A stretch of 64,000 bases of DNA from Acholeplasmatales bacterium (GCA_017454375.1 JAFTDB010000032.1:62001-126000), one strand, 5' to 3'; positions 54,341-62,860 are shown, counted from the stretch's first letter. The notes: generated by a model not told the origin, from the sequence alone. Translations and numbers: made by a program.

Positions 54341-55309
54341 TTACTTATCTTGTTTTTTATCTGATTTTACTACTTCTGCAATAGTAGTTGCGGCAGCAGT
54401 AATACCTTGAAGCTCTGATGGAATAATAATTTTAGTTGCTTGACCAGCAGCTACATGTTCCATAGCTTCATAGCTCTTTAGCTTTAATACAGCCTCATCA
54501 GCATTAGCATCCTTTAAAGATTTTAAACCTTCTGCTTCAGCTTCTCTAATTAATTTGATACCCTCAGCTTCTGCATTTTTTACTTTAATGATTGATTCAG
54601 CTTCACCTTCAGCCTTTTTAATCATTGCTTCCTTTTCAGCATCAGCACGTAAAATTCTAGATTCTTTTTCACCTTCAGCAAGTAGGATTTGACTCTTCTT
54701 TTCACCTTCAGCTAGTAAAATTTTTTCTCTTCTTTCACGTTCAGCACGCATTTGACGTTCCATGGCATCTCTAATATCCTTTGGAGGAAGAATGTTTTTA
54801 ACCTCTACACGGTTAACCTTAATTCCCCATGGGTCAGTTGCCTCATCCAAAATAGAACGCATCTTTGTGTTGATGATATCTCTTGATGTTAAAGTCTCAT
54901 CTAGATCTAACTCACCAATGATATTACGAAGTGTAGTTGCTGATAAAGATTCGATTGCAGCAACTGGATTTTCAACACCATAAGCATATAGCTTTGGATC
55001 AGTTACTTGATAGAATACAATTGTATCAATTTGCATAGTAACATTATCTTTTGTGATAACTGGTTGAGGATCGAAATCTCTAACCTGTTCCTTCATAGAT
55101 ACAACATAAGATACTCTATCAACAAATGGAGCTAAGAAATGGAATCCTACACCCCAAGTAGAATGATAACCACCTAAACGCTCAACAACATATTTTGATG
55201 TTTGTCTAACGATACGAATTCTTGTGATTAAATAAGTTAAAATTACAACAACAACGATTGATAATACAACCATTCCTACAACAAAGCCAACATTAGCCTC
55301 TAAAAACAT
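54341..55309 (-). CDS. SPFH/Band 7 membrane protein (QmcA/paraslipin type)
   Basis: 322 residues. One N-terminal membrane segment (about 7-28) precedes the Band 7 domain (VVERLGGYHSTWGVGFHFLAPFVDRV, then QVRDFDPQPVITKDNVTMQIDTIVFYQVTDP). It continues into a long Ala/Glu/Lys coiled coil (about 190-275: AEGEKKSQILLAEGEKES...) and a C-terminal hydrophobic patch. It forms oligomeric membrane microdomain scaffolds. It is adjacent to an NfeD gene (1-base overlap), the usual genomic partnership. Confidence 0.93.
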   Translation of the reverse strand: MFLEANVGFVVGMVVLSIVVVVILTYLITRIRIVRQTSKYVVERLGGYHSTWGVGFHFLAPFVDRVSYVVSMKEQVRDFDPQPVITKDNVTMQIDTIVFYQVTDPKLYAYGVENPVAAIESLSATTLRNIIGELDLDETLTSRDIINTKMRSILDEATDPWGIKVNRVEVKNILPPKDIRDAMERQMRAERERREKILLAEGEKKSQILLAEGEKESRILRADAEKEAMIKKAEGEAESIIKVKNAEAEGIKLIREAEAEGLKSLKDANADEAVLKLKSYEAMEHVAAGQATKIIIPSELQGITAAATTIAEVVKSDKKQDK

Positions 55310-55761
55310 TATTCATTTCCCCCTGTATTCTTTACTACTAATCTATTTCCTTTAATTGCTACTACCTCTACAATACTATCCTTAGCAATTGTATCATAGC
55401 TATCTTCCATTAAGATTGCTGTATAGATTATGCCATTTAGCTTAACCTCACCAGCATCATATTTAGAAATATCAGAAATAGCTTTTAATTTTTTACCGAT
55501 AAATTCATCGGTATTTGTTTTTCTTTCATTTCGCTGCATAAGACGCTTCATAATTGGCCTTGTAAGTATTAACGCAATTACTGATACAACCAAGAACACA
55601 ATTATCTCAGCCCACCATGCACTAAAGCCTGATATAGCTAAGGCAACAAGCGAACCTAAAGAAAACCAAATTGAAACTAAATCCTGTGTGGCAGCCTCAA
55701 CTATAATAGTTATAACAAATATGGCTAACCAAATCCAAATTGTATATTCTTCTATATTCAT
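55309..55761 (-). CDS. NfeD-family membrane protein
   Basis: 150 residues. About three membrane segments (about 8-24, 30-48, 50-66) and a C-terminal OB-fold (about 85-145: IGKKLKAISDISKYDAGEVKLNGIIYTAI ... KGNRLVVKN). This is the short NfeD1b form that partners SPFH proteins. It overlaps the SPFH gene by one base and the preceding gene by four. Its role is probably microdomain organisation. Confidence 0.92.
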   Translation of the reverse strand: MNIEEYTIWIWLAIFVITIIVEAATQDLVSIWFSLGSLVALAISGFSAWWAEIIVFLVVSVIALILTRPIMKRLMQRNERKTNTDEFIGKKLKAISDISKYDAGEVKLNGIIYTAILMEDSYDTIAKDSIVEVVAIKGNRLVVKNTGGNE

Positions 55762-56135
55762 ACTATTTGCCCCTCCATATCAATTACTACTGCCTTCTTA
55801 TCCTCATCAAAAGATGATTTGAACTTCAAAGGCACATCATCAATAATCTTTTTCTTATAAGACTTTAGTATAAAATCTGTTAGCTGCTTAGAACATATTC
55901 TTACATATGTCTTAGAAAAAGACGGCTTAAGTAAGCTACTTTCGCTCACTTCACCATTTAAGGCTTTATCCTTATCAAAGATAAATAGATAAACCTTTTT
56001 CGCATCAATATCATTTCCAACCCTAACACGATATGCATTTTCAAAATACTTTATCATAGGTTTGTTAAACGTTATGTGATTATCATAAAATGATGCCACA
56101 CCATTTTCTTGATCTAAATCAAAAAATTCTATCAT
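55758..56135 (-). CDS. Uncharacterised protein upstream of nfeD
   Basis: 125 residues, soluble, mixed charge, no signal or membrane segment. The central part (VRVGNDIDAKKVYLFIFDKDKAL) suggests an alpha/beta fold. No family recognised. AAAGGAGGTAAG site upstream, own promoter, and a 4-base overlap with the NfeD gene make it the first gene of the SPFH unit. Confidence 0.75.
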   Translation of the reverse strand: MIEFFDLDQENGVASFYDNHITFNKPMIKYFENAYRVRVGNDIDAKKVYLFIFDKDKALNGEVSESSLLKPSFSKTYVRICSKQLTDFILKSYKKKIIDDVPLKFKSSFDEDKKAVVIDMEGQIV

Positions 56136-56157
56136 CTTTCTTACCTCCTTTGTCTAT

Positions 56158-56186
56158 ATTATACATTTAAATTTTTATATATTCAA
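56158..56186 (-). promoter_or_regulatory. Promoter of the SPFH/NfeD operon
   Basis: -35 TTGAAT (56181-56186), 17-base spacer, -10 TATAAT (56158-56163). Confidence 0.7.
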
Positions 56187-56234
56187 TAAAATTCATAAAA
56201 ATTATTGTCGATTTTTTTAGATAATACAAAAAAG

Positions 56235-56264
56235 AAAACTTGGCTATTTTTTTAGCCAAGTTTT
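56235..56264 (-). terminator. Terminator of cvfB
   Basis: AAAACTTGGCTA pairs perfectly with TAGCCAAGTTTT around six bases, followed by TCTTTTTT on the minus strand. It overlaps the last codons of cvfB. Confidence 0.82.
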
Positions 56265-57077
56265 TTCTTCATCAAATTCAATTAAACCGTCTTTATATAA
56301 GCCACCATAAGCTCTTTTAAAAGCTTTTCTACTCATCTTTAAAATCTTAAATACATCCTCAGATGATGATTTCGCAGTAAGCTTCATTTGGTAATGATGA
56401 TGATTTAAATAATCTAAGATGATATTTCTATCTTCATCGATCATTACTTCCTTGTTCTCAATTAGTGAGCCATAATATTCATTACCAATGTTTTTAGTGA
56501 TTTTTACTCTTACAGCTTCACCTACACGATATTTACCTCTTGTTTCAAATGTAGGGACAAAGATATACATCATATCCTTAGATATAATAGATATACCTTT
56601 TTCTCCAACCTTTAAAACATAACCATCAACCATTTCATAATCGTTATACACTACATTTTTCTTTAAGTCCTTAATAAATTCTCTTTTTGGTAATTCACCA
56701 ATTAGAGTATCATTTTTAAGCTTTAAATTAACAAATAATGTATCTCCAACCTGTGGCCAATAATCGTGATGTCCTAAATCATCCTTAGATATCATAATAT
56801 CCTTTGGTGTATTGATATTAACAAATACAGATGTATCTGTTACATCTACAACATGAACAAAACCTGGGTGGCCAAGAGTTAATATGACATCCATTTCAGT
56901 TGCTGTAGGACGTTTTTTCTTATCTGCATAGATAAAAACTGTTACTAAGTCTCCTTCTTCATGCTCTGACTTTGATTGAGCGTAGTGAAGTAATACTTCA
57001 TCTACTCCATCTGTAAGCATAAAGCCTAGGTCAGTTTTTCTAAATGTTTTTAGGGTTACATATTCACCAATTTTCAA
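56244..57077 (-). CDS. cvfB: CvfB-type S1 RNA-binding protein
   Basis: 277 residues. Repeated S1-like OB folds (MKIGEYVTLKTFRKTDLGFMLTDG; GFVHVVDVTDTSVFVNI; VDGYVLKVGEKGISII) followed by a winged helix (about 215-275: LTAKSSSEDVFKILKMSRKAFKRAYGGLYKDGLIEFDE). CvfB proteins bind RNA and influence virulence or metabolism in Staphylococcus. It starts with TTG, overlapping the stop of the upstream 55-residue gene by 4 bases (TTGA), a strong sign of coupled translation. Confidence 0.9.
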   Translation of the reverse strand: MKIGEYVTLKTFRKTDLGFMLTDGVDEVLLHYAQSKSEHEEGDLVTVFIYADKKKRPTATEMDVILTLGHPGFVHVVDVTDTSVFVNINTPKDIMISKDDLGHHDYWPQVGDTLFVNLKLKNDTLIGELPKREFIKDLKKNVVYNDYEMVDGYVLKVGEKGISIISKDMMYIFVPTFETRGKYRVGEAVRVKITKNIGNEYYGSLIENKEVMIDEDRNIILDYLNHHHYQMKLTAKSSSEDVFKILKMSRKAFKRAYGGLYKDGLIEFDEEKTWLKK

Positions 57078-57241
57078 TTTCTATCCCCGTCCTTATAATT
57101 TCTATCTGTTTGTTTTAGATAATCTTCCTTAAGCTTATCAAAATTTTGTTTTTTGTTAGGCTTTTTATTACCAGATTCAAATTTCTTAATGAGTTCCTGT
57201 CTTTCACGCTCACTCATTGGTTTCTTATTCACTTCTGTCAT
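57074..57241 (-). CDS. Small charged protein of unknown function (55 aa)
   Basis: Reads MTEVNKKPMSERERQELIKK and continues to DYLKQTDRNYKDGDRN before TGA. An AGAGG site lies 6 bases before the ATG. It overlaps the end of the upstream gene by 17 bases and cvfB by 4, so it is embedded in a translated operon. Lys/Glu-rich, probably helical or disordered. No family recognised. Confidence 0.75.
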   Translation of the reverse strand: MTEVNKKPMSERERQELIKKFESGNKKPNKKQNFDKLKEDYLKQTDRNYKDGDRN

Positions 57242-57644
57242 ACTTTGCCTCTTTTAAATTACAGCTTTTCTTAAGCTCATCTAATATTCTAACAATATTA
57301 TCTTCAGTTGTAAAACTATCTTTTCTTCTAGCCTTATAATTTATTTCAATAAACAAACCATTTATATCATATAAAATTAAAGTCATAGAAATAGTCTTAT
57401 CAATTAAATTATATTCCTTAAACCTCTTACAATTAAGAGAAAAATCATCTGATTCTCTAAGACCATTAAATAAGGTTAATCTTTGAAAATATAATTTATC
57501 ATCCTTTAGGCTCATAATGAATTTCGCACTACCTTCATTATAAATCTTGCCTAAATTTGGTTTTAAATATACAAAACAAGGTTTATGTCCTTTGAGCTTT
57601 CCTTCTCTTCTCAAAGCCAAAAGTAATTCTCTTTTTTCCATCAT
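57225..57644 (-). CDS. Uncharacterised protein upstream of cvfB
   Basis: 139 residues from the ATG at 57644, with GGAG 6 bases upstream (a TTG at 57656 overlaps that site). Soluble, basic N-terminus (MMEKRELLLALRREGKLKGHKPCFVYLKPN), beta-rich middle. No membrane segment or motif recognised. First gene of the cvfB unit; no clear promoter seen. Confidence 0.72.
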   Translation of the reverse strand: MMEKRELLLALRREGKLKGHKPCFVYLKPNLGKIYNEGSAKFIMSLKDDKLYFQRLTLFNGLRESDDFSLNCKRFKEYNLIDKTISMTLILYDINGLFIEINYKARRKDSFTTEDNIVRILDELKKSCNLKEAKYDRSE

Positions 57645-57676
57645 TTGAGTCTCCAATTTTTATTTTTGTAAATAGT

Positions 57677-57705
57677 TTGACAAGCGCTTTCATAAATGAT
57701 AATAT
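57677..57705 (+). promoter_or_regulatory. Promoter of the putative small RNA, with overlapping cre-like site
   Basis: -35 TTGACA (57677-57682), exact 17-base spacer, -10 TAATAT (57700-57705). The cre-like sequence GACAAGCGCTTTCA (57679-57692) overlaps the -35 and spacer. Its right half matches the consensus perfectly; the left half is compromised by the -35. Confidence 0.65.
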
Positions 57706-57711
57706 ATAGGT

Positions 57712-57781
57712 GTAAGCAAACTTTTCAATCAAGAAAAATAATCTCTCCCCCGAAGGCTAGGACACTAGCCTTTATTTTTTT
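57712..57781 (+). ncRNA. Putative small regulatory RNA
   Basis: A consensus promoter and a strong terminator define a transcript of about 70 bases with no ATG and no reading frame of note. It contains a single-stranded C-rich stretch, AAUCUCUCCCCC (57740-57751), of the anti-Shine-Dalgarno kind used by Firmicute sRNAs. Bases 57734-57748 (AAAAAUAAUCUCUCC) are complementary, with one G-U, to the tyrS ribosome site and spacer (59001-59015). Its U-tract overlaps the tyrS stop codon on the other strand. No known RNA family recognised. Confidence 0.6.
57753..57781 (+). terminator. Terminator of the putative small RNA
   Basis: AAGGCTAG pairs perfectly with CTAGCCTT around GACA, followed by TATTTTTTT. 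On the minus strand the same hairpin is followed by CGGGGGAGAG rather than T, so it is directional to the plus strand. Confidence 0.8.
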
Positions 57782-59000
57782 AATACTTCATTAAAGCGTA
57801 TAATTTCTTGCCACGACGTAGTACTATGAACTTACCTTCAATAGCTAAATCCTTATTTAATACTGTATCAAGGCTTGTAACCTTATCTCCATTAACTAGT
57901 ACTGCACCATTTTGGATAAATTCTCTAGCTTCTCTTTTTGAAGATGCTAGCTTACATTCAATTAATGCGTCAGCTAAAGCAATTTCTTTACCTTCAATTG
58001 TTGGAAGATCATTAAATCCCATTTCAATTTCTTTAGCAGTTAATGATTTAATATCACCTGAGAATAATGCTTTAGATACCTTTAAAGCTTCTTCATAAGC
58101 TTCCTTACCATGAATAAATGTAATAACTTCTCTAGCAAGTGCTTGATGAGCTTCTCTTAAATGAGGAGCTTCATTATTTTTTCTTTCTAATTCTTCAATT
58201 TCTTCTTTAGATAAGAATGTTAAGAACTTTAAGTAATCAATTACCTTACTATCTTCTGAATTAATGAAGAATTGATACATTTCATATGCAGAAGTCTTAT
58301 TGATATCAAGCCAAATAGCCTTACCATTTGTCTTACCAAATTTAGAACCATCACTCTTAGTTAAAAGTGGCATTGTGAATGCATATGCATCCTTACCAGT
58401 TTTCTTTCTAATTAATTCGATACCAGCAGTGATATTTCCCCATTGATCTTGACCAGCGACTTGGAATGTAACTCCCTTGTTTTGGTTTAAGAAATAGAAA
58501 TCTGCTGCCTGCATAATCATATATGAGAATTCTGTATATGTAATACCAGAATCTAGACGTCTAGCAACTATATCCTTATTTAACATATAGTTAACGTTGA
58601 AGAATTTACCATAATCACGTAAGAAATCAATGAAATTGATATCATGTAGCCAATCATAGTTATTAACTACTTCACAGCCAAATAGCTTTTCTAGTTGAGC
58701 TGTTAAGCATTTAATATTATGGTTAACTTGCTCTTTTGTAATCATTGGTCTTTCACTATCTGGTTTAGGGTCACCAATTAGACCTGTTGCACCACCAACT
58801 AATACGATTGGATGATGTCCAGCATCCTTTAATCTTTTACAGATTAAGAAGCTTGAGAAATGTCCAATGTGAAGTGAATCACCAGTTGGGTCTGTACCAA
58901 TGTAGAATGTTACATGGTCATTGTTTAATTTGTCTTTAACAATTGGATCAGATACATCTTTAATTAATCCTCTCCATACTAATTCATCATAAATATTCAT
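57780..59000 (-). CDS. tyrS: Tyrosyl-tRNA synthetase
   Basis: 406 residues from the ATG at 59000 (GGAGAGG upstream); an upstream in-frame start would lie in the T-box leader. Class I enzyme with TFYIGTDPTGDSLHIGHFSSFL (HIGH), tyrosine-site IMQAADFYFLNQ and VAGQDQWGNITAGIELIRK, KMSKS-type KSDGSKFGKTNG, and a C-terminal S4 domain (LASSKREAREFIQNGAVLVNGDKV). It is controlled by a Tyr T-box upstream and possibly by the convergent small RNA. It is monocistronic. Confidence 0.95.
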   Translation of the reverse strand: MNIYDELVWRGLIKDVSDPIVKDKLNNDHVTFYIGTDPTGDSLHIGHFSSFLICKRLKDAGHHPIVLVGGATGLIGDPKPDSERPMITKEQVNHNIKCLTAQLEKLFGCEVVNNYDWLHDINFIDFLRDYGKFFNVNYMLNKDIVARRLDSGITYTEFSYMIMQAADFYFLNQNKGVTFQVAGQDQWGNITAGIELIRKKTGKDAYAFTMPLLTKSDGSKFGKTNGKAIWLDINKTSAYEMYQFFINSEDSKVIDYLKFLTFLSKEEIEELERKNNEAPHLREAHQALAREVITFIHGKEAYEEALKVSKALFSGDIKSLTAKEIEMGFNDLPTIEGKEIALADALIECKLASSKREAREFIQNGAVLVNGDKVTSLDTVLNKDLAIEGKFIVLRRGKKLYALMKY

Positions 59001-59017
59001 AAAAATAACCTCTCCTT

Positions 59018-59190
59018 TAAAAAAATTAAAGTCCTTAGATAATCTAAGGACGAATAATCGCGGTACCACCTTAGTTCCATACTTTCGTATAGCACTCGTT
59101 AATAAAATGTCTTCAAAGAATGTAATTCATTATTTGCTATACCCTCATTTTCACCAGCCACGAGGTCTCTATATTGTATAACAATAACTA
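59018..59190 (-). ncRNA. T-box leader (tyrosine) of tyrS
   Basis: On the minus strand the T-box AAGGTGGTACCGCG (59059-59072) is followed by the terminator GTCCTTAGAT/CTAAGGAC (59031-59051) and a T-run. Stem I features GGCTGGTGAAAA and the likely specifier TAC in GAATTACATTC (59122-59124) lie upstream. Uncharged tRNA-Tyr is expected to stabilise the antiterminator. The exact 5' end is uncertain; a weak -10-like TACAAT is at 59173. Confidence 0.92.
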
Positions 59191-59209
59191 CTAATTTCTC
59201 ATCACTAGA

Positions 59210-60205
59210 CTATTTAGTTGTTCCTCTTTTTACAACATTGTATGGTAATACAATTTTTGATTCTGTAACTTCTTCTTGTTGCATGTACTTAGTAAGAAGT
59301 CTCATTGATACAGCACCGATATCATATACCGGTGTATCAACACAAGTTAGGTTAGGTCTAGATAATACTGCATATTTAGTATTTTGTAAACCAATAACTT
59401 CAATATCTTCTGGAACTTTATATCCTGCGTTAATTGCAATATTCATAAAGCTTACAGCAATTGAATCTCTTACAGCGATAGTTGCTTCAATATGTTTGTT
59501 TTTAATAAATTCTTCGAAATGATATTTATTAATTGAAACATCACCACTAGTTCTAAAGATTAAAGGTTCTAAGCCAGCTTCAGTCATAGCCTTTTCGTAG
59601 CCTTTAACTTTATGAGTGTTTACTGTATATTTTCTAACAGTAGAAAGTAGATAGATATCCTTTTTACCTTCTTCTAGTAATTGCTTTGTAATTTCATAAG
59701 TTGCTTTTTCATAATCAATAGTTACAGTAGGAACATCAAGCTCATCGTAATTAACATTACATAATACTACTGGAATTTGATCATCTTGAATTTGGTTAAT
59801 TGCCATATGCATCTTATCTGATTCTAGTTCATCATTTAAGAATAAAATACCATCAACTTGTTCAGCAACGACAATTCTTAAGACATCTTTAATGTCTTCG
59901 CCTTCAGCAACAGAGAAAATCTTTATTGCATAATTATATTTTTTGGCAATATCCATAATACCACCAAGTAATTGTGAAGTAGATGCTCTAGAAACATCGG
60001 CCATAACGATACCGACAGTTGTAGTCTTTCTACTAGCTAGACCCTTGGCAATAGCATTAGGACGATAGCCTAATTCTTTAATAACTTTTAGGACTCTTTC
60101 TCTAGTCTCTGGATTAACTTTTTCAGGATTATTCATGACACGACTTACTGTTGCTAATGATACTTTTGCAGCTCCTGCAACGTCGTAAATTGTTGTACTT
60201 GCCAT
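59210..60205 (-). CDS. ccpA: Catabolite control protein A (LacI family)
   Basis: 331 residues from the ATG at 60205 (AAGGAAG upstream; an earlier start is rejected). HTH and hinge STTIYDVAGAAKVSLATVSRVMNNPEKVNPETRERV, LGYRPNAIAKGLASRKTTTVGIVM, then a periplasmic-binding-protein-like core (QVDGILFLND, KVKGYEKAMTEAG, CVDTPVYDIGAVSMRLL). The HTH-hinge and length fit CcpA rather than a sugar-specific LacI. CcpA with HPr-Ser-P binds cre sites to repress or activate carbon genes. A perfect cre lies upstream of its own promoter. Confidence 0.85.
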   Translation of the reverse strand: MASTTIYDVAGAAKVSLATVSRVMNNPEKVNPETRERVLKVIKELGYRPNAIAKGLASRKTTTVGIVMADVSRASTSQLLGGIMDIAKKYNYAIKIFSVAEGEDIKDVLRIVVAEQVDGILFLNDELESDKMHMAINQIQDDQIPVVLCNVNYDELDVPTVTIDYEKATYEITKQLLEEGKKDIYLLSTVRKYTVNTHKVKGYEKAMTEAGLEPLIFRTSGDVSINKYHFEEFIKNKHIEATIAVRDSIAVSFMNIAINAGYKVPEDIEVIGLQNTKYAVLSRPNLTCVDTPVYDIGAVSMRLLTKYMQQEEVTESKIVLPYNVVKRGTTK

Positions 60206-60238
60206 AAACACACTTCCTTTCGCACTCAATTTTTTAAA

Positions 60239-60267
60239 ATTATATCATAATTTTCACTCGTTTTCAA
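60239..60267 (-). promoter_or_regulatory. ccpA promoter
   Basis: -35 TTGAAA (60262-60267), 17-base spacer, -10 TATAAT (60239-60244). Confidence 0.72.
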
Positions 60268-60285
60268 TATGTTTTCATAAAAATA

Positions 60286-60299
60286 TGTAAGCGTTAACA
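60286..60299. promoter_or_regulatory. Perfect cre site upstream of ccpA
   Basis: TGTAAGCGTTAACA matches TGWAANCGNTNWCA at all 14 positions. It lies 18 bases upstream of the ccpA -35, consistent with autoregulation. Confidence 0.75.
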
Positions 60300-60332
60300 T
60301 ATTTGTCTAAAATGCCTATTAAAAAACAAAAA

Positions 60333-60367
60333 CCCTATAGGACAAATCGCTTCAATATCCTATAGGG
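60333..60367 (-). terminator. Terminator of the cellobiose phosphorylase gene
   Basis: On the minus strand, CCCTATAGGA pairs with TCCTATAGGG around a 15-base loop, followed by TTTTTGTTTTTT. Each arm is itself palindromic (CCTATAGG). Confidence 0.82.
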
Positions 60368-60386
60368 CGAGAGGAGTAAATAAATT

Positions 60387-62810
60387 TTAAAGTGTTACGA
60401 CAACATTAACTTCTTTTTTATTCTTGTCATATGGAATAACTTTTCCATTGACTTTAGTATTATCTACTAACATTTCATATTTGCCAGAAGCACTATTTCT
60501 AATAGAGATATTGTACTTAACACCTCTAAATGTTCTTTGTACTTCAGCATTTTTAATTTCTTTTGGTAGATGTGGATCAATCATTAAGCCATCATAATCA
60601 GGTTTAATACCTAAAATTGCTTGGCTTGCTGCATACATTGTCCATGAAGCAGTACCTGTTAACCAGCTGTTCTTTGCTTCACCATAATTTTGAGCATCTC
60701 TACCAGCAATTGTTTGTGAATAAATGAAAGGTTCTGTCTTATGAATTTCAGATACTTCTTCCAAATATGCAGGACAATTACGTTTATAAACGTCAAATGC
60801 TCTTTCGTTATTTCCGATTACAGTATTAGCAATAACAATCCAAGGATTGTTGTGGCAGAATACTGAGCCATTTTCTTTGTATCCCATTGGGTAGCTTGAT
60901 ACTTCACCAAGCTCAATGTGATATTCCTTATAACATGGATGTAGGATTTCTACACCATAGTCATTAGTTAAAATCTTTTCAACTGAATCAAGTGCTTTCT
61001 TTCCATAGCCTAAATCTTCACCGATTCTAGCCATTGTACAGAATCCTTGAGGTTCAACGTAGATTTGACCATCTTCACATTCATGAGAACCAACCTTATT
61101 TGAGAAAGCATCGTAAGCTCTTACGAACCATTCACCATCCCAACCATATTTAACAGTTGCTTCTTCAACCTTCTTAACTTCAGCAAGTACTCTTTCTGCA
61201 TCACTCTTCTTGCCGATATTTTCAAGAATTCTTGCAAACTCTTTTCCATATAGAACAAACATACCAGCAATGAAGACACTTTCTGCCTTTCCAGATTCAA
61301 AGTTTGAAGCAGTTTGGAAAGGTTCACCAGGTGTCTTAGAGAAGCAGTTTAGATTTAAACAGTCATTCCAGTCAGCTCTACCAATTAGTGGTAAACCATG
61401 TGGACCTTTATTATTAATAGTAAAGTTAATAGATGCCCATAGGTGATCGATAAGTGGTTTTTCAGATCCTTCCTTATTATTAAATGGTGTAGGATCATCT
61501 AAGATTGTATAATCACCAGTTTCCTTGATGTATTGGCTAACTGCAGCAACTAACCAAAGTGGATCATCATTGAATCCACCACCGATATCAGCATTACCAC
61601 GCTTAGTAAGTGGTTGATATTGGTGATATGTAGAGCCATCCTCAAATTGGATAGATGCGATATCTTTAATTCTTTCTCTAGTCTTTTCAGGGATTAGATG
61701 TAAGAATCCTAGTAAGTCTTGGCAGCTATCTCTAAAGCCCATACCACGACCAGTGCCAGATTCATAATATGATGCAGATCTAGACATATTAAATGTAACC
61801 ATGCATTGATATTGATTCCAAATATTAACCATACGGTCAAACTTATCATTATCAGACTTAACATGTAGTGTGCTAAGTAGGTTAACCCATTTTTCTTTTA
61901 AAGTCTTGAACGCAGTTTCAACTTGAGCTTCAGTTTCATACTTTTTCTGTAGTTCATAAGCTCTCTTTTTATTAATTACATGTAGTTTTTCAAACTTTTC
62001 ATCTTCAGGATTTTCAACATATCCAGTTTGGAAAATTACAGTCTTAGTTTCACCTGGCTTAAGTGTAAGCTTAAACATATGTGAAGCAATTGGAGACCAT
62101 CCAGATGCTTTTGAATTAAATGATTTTGCTTCCTTTACAGCAACAGGATCAACCCAAGAATTATATAAACCAATGAAAGTATCTAAGTCAGAATCATAAC
62201 CATCATGCTTTAAATTTGTATGGTAGAAAGCATAATGATCTCTTCTTTCACGATATTCTGTCTTATGGTAAATTGTCTTATCATCAATTTCAACTTCACC
62301 AATATTCCAGTTTCTTTGGAAGTTAGTTTGATCATCGACAGCATTCCATAAGCACCATTCAATTACACCATGAAGTGTAATATTCTTTGTTTCATTACTA
62401 TTATTAGTTAGCTTCAATTGGTTGATTTCACATAAATCTCCAAGTGGAACAAAACATAATAATTCACATTTTAATTTGTTCTTTTCGCTTTCAAAAATAC
62501 TATAGCCTAAACCATGTCTACATTTGTAGTCATCTAAAGGTGTTTTAGTAGGGAGAAAACCAGGATTCCAAACCACACCATTATCATTGATATAATAGTA
62601 ACGTCCACCATAATCTCTAGGCACATTATTATATCTGAATCTAGTGATTCTTCTTAGCTTGGCATCCTTATAAAACATATATCCGCCGCATGTATTACTC
62701 ATTAAGCTAAAAAAGCCATCTTGTCCATAATAATTAATCCAAGGTAGCGGTGTTTTATAGTTAGTTATAACATATTCGTATTTCTGATCGTCGAAATGTC
62801 CGAATTTCAT
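60387..62810 (-). CDS. GH94 cellobiose phosphorylase
   Basis: 807 residues, the normal length of cytoplasmic GH94 cellobiose phosphorylases. The N-terminal beta-sandwich opens MKFGHFDDQKYEYVITNYKTPLPWINYYG. The (alpha/alpha)6 barrel has SRSASYYESGTGRGMGFRDSCQDLLGF and the catalytic-acid region LIGRADWNDCLNLNCF (Asp about 480). The enzyme splits cellobiose with phosphate into glucose 1-phosphate and glucose, saving ATP. Related specificities (laminaribiose, chitobiose) are possible, but the motifs fit cellobiose best. It is divergent from a LacI-type gene and carries an operator in its leader. No transporter gene is adjacent in the window. Confidence 0.9.
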   Translation of the reverse strand: MKFGHFDDQKYEYVITNYKTPLPWINYYGQDGFFSLMSNTCGGYMFYKDAKLRRITRFRYNNVPRDYGGRYYYINDNGVVWNPGFLPTKTPLDDYKCRHGLGYSIFESEKNKLKCELLCFVPLGDLCEINQLKLTNNSNETKNITLHGVIEWCLWNAVDDQTNFQRNWNIGEVEIDDKTIYHKTEYRERRDHYAFYHTNLKHDGYDSDLDTFIGLYNSWVDPVAVKEAKSFNSKASGWSPIASHMFKLTLKPGETKTVIFQTGYVENPEDEKFEKLHVINKKRAYELQKKYETEAQVETAFKTLKEKWVNLLSTLHVKSDNDKFDRMVNIWNQYQCMVTFNMSRSASYYESGTGRGMGFRDSCQDLLGFLHLIPEKTRERIKDIASIQFEDGSTYHQYQPLTKRGNADIGGGFNDDPLWLVAAVSQYIKETGDYTILDDPTPFNNKEGSEKPLIDHLWASINFTINNKGPHGLPLIGRADWNDCLNLNCFSKTPGEPFQTASNFESGKAESVFIAGMFVLYGKEFARILENIGKKSDAERVLAEVKKVEEATVKYGWDGEWFVRAYDAFSNKVGSHECEDGQIYVEPQGFCTMARIGEDLGYGKKALDSVEKILTNDYGVEILHPCYKEYHIELGEVSSYPMGYKENGSVFCHNNPWIVIANTVIGNNERAFDVYKRNCPAYLEEVSEIHKTEPFIYSQTIAGRDAQNYGEAKNSWLTGTASWTMYAASQAILGIKPDYDGLMIDPHLPKEIKNAEVQRTFRGVKYNISIRNSASGKYEMLVDNTKVNGKVIPYDKNKKEVNVVVTL

Positions 62811-62832
62811 TTTTGTACCTCATTTCATATTT

Positions 62833-62846
62833 CTTAAACGTTTAAG
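62833..62846. promoter_or_regulatory. LacI-type operator in the GH94 leader
   Basis: CTTAAACGTTTAAG is a perfect 14-base palindrome with the central CG typical of LacI-family operators. It lies about 9-22 bases after the predicted GH94 transcription start, a position that blocks elongation. Confidence 0.7.
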
Positions 62847-62860
62847 TAGAACTTTCTTTT

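Noticed and set aside
57657-57720. A minus-strand promoter for the cvfB unit in the small-RNA promoter region
   Set aside because: No -35/-10 pair with acceptable spacing was found on the minus strand, so no promoter is annotated there.
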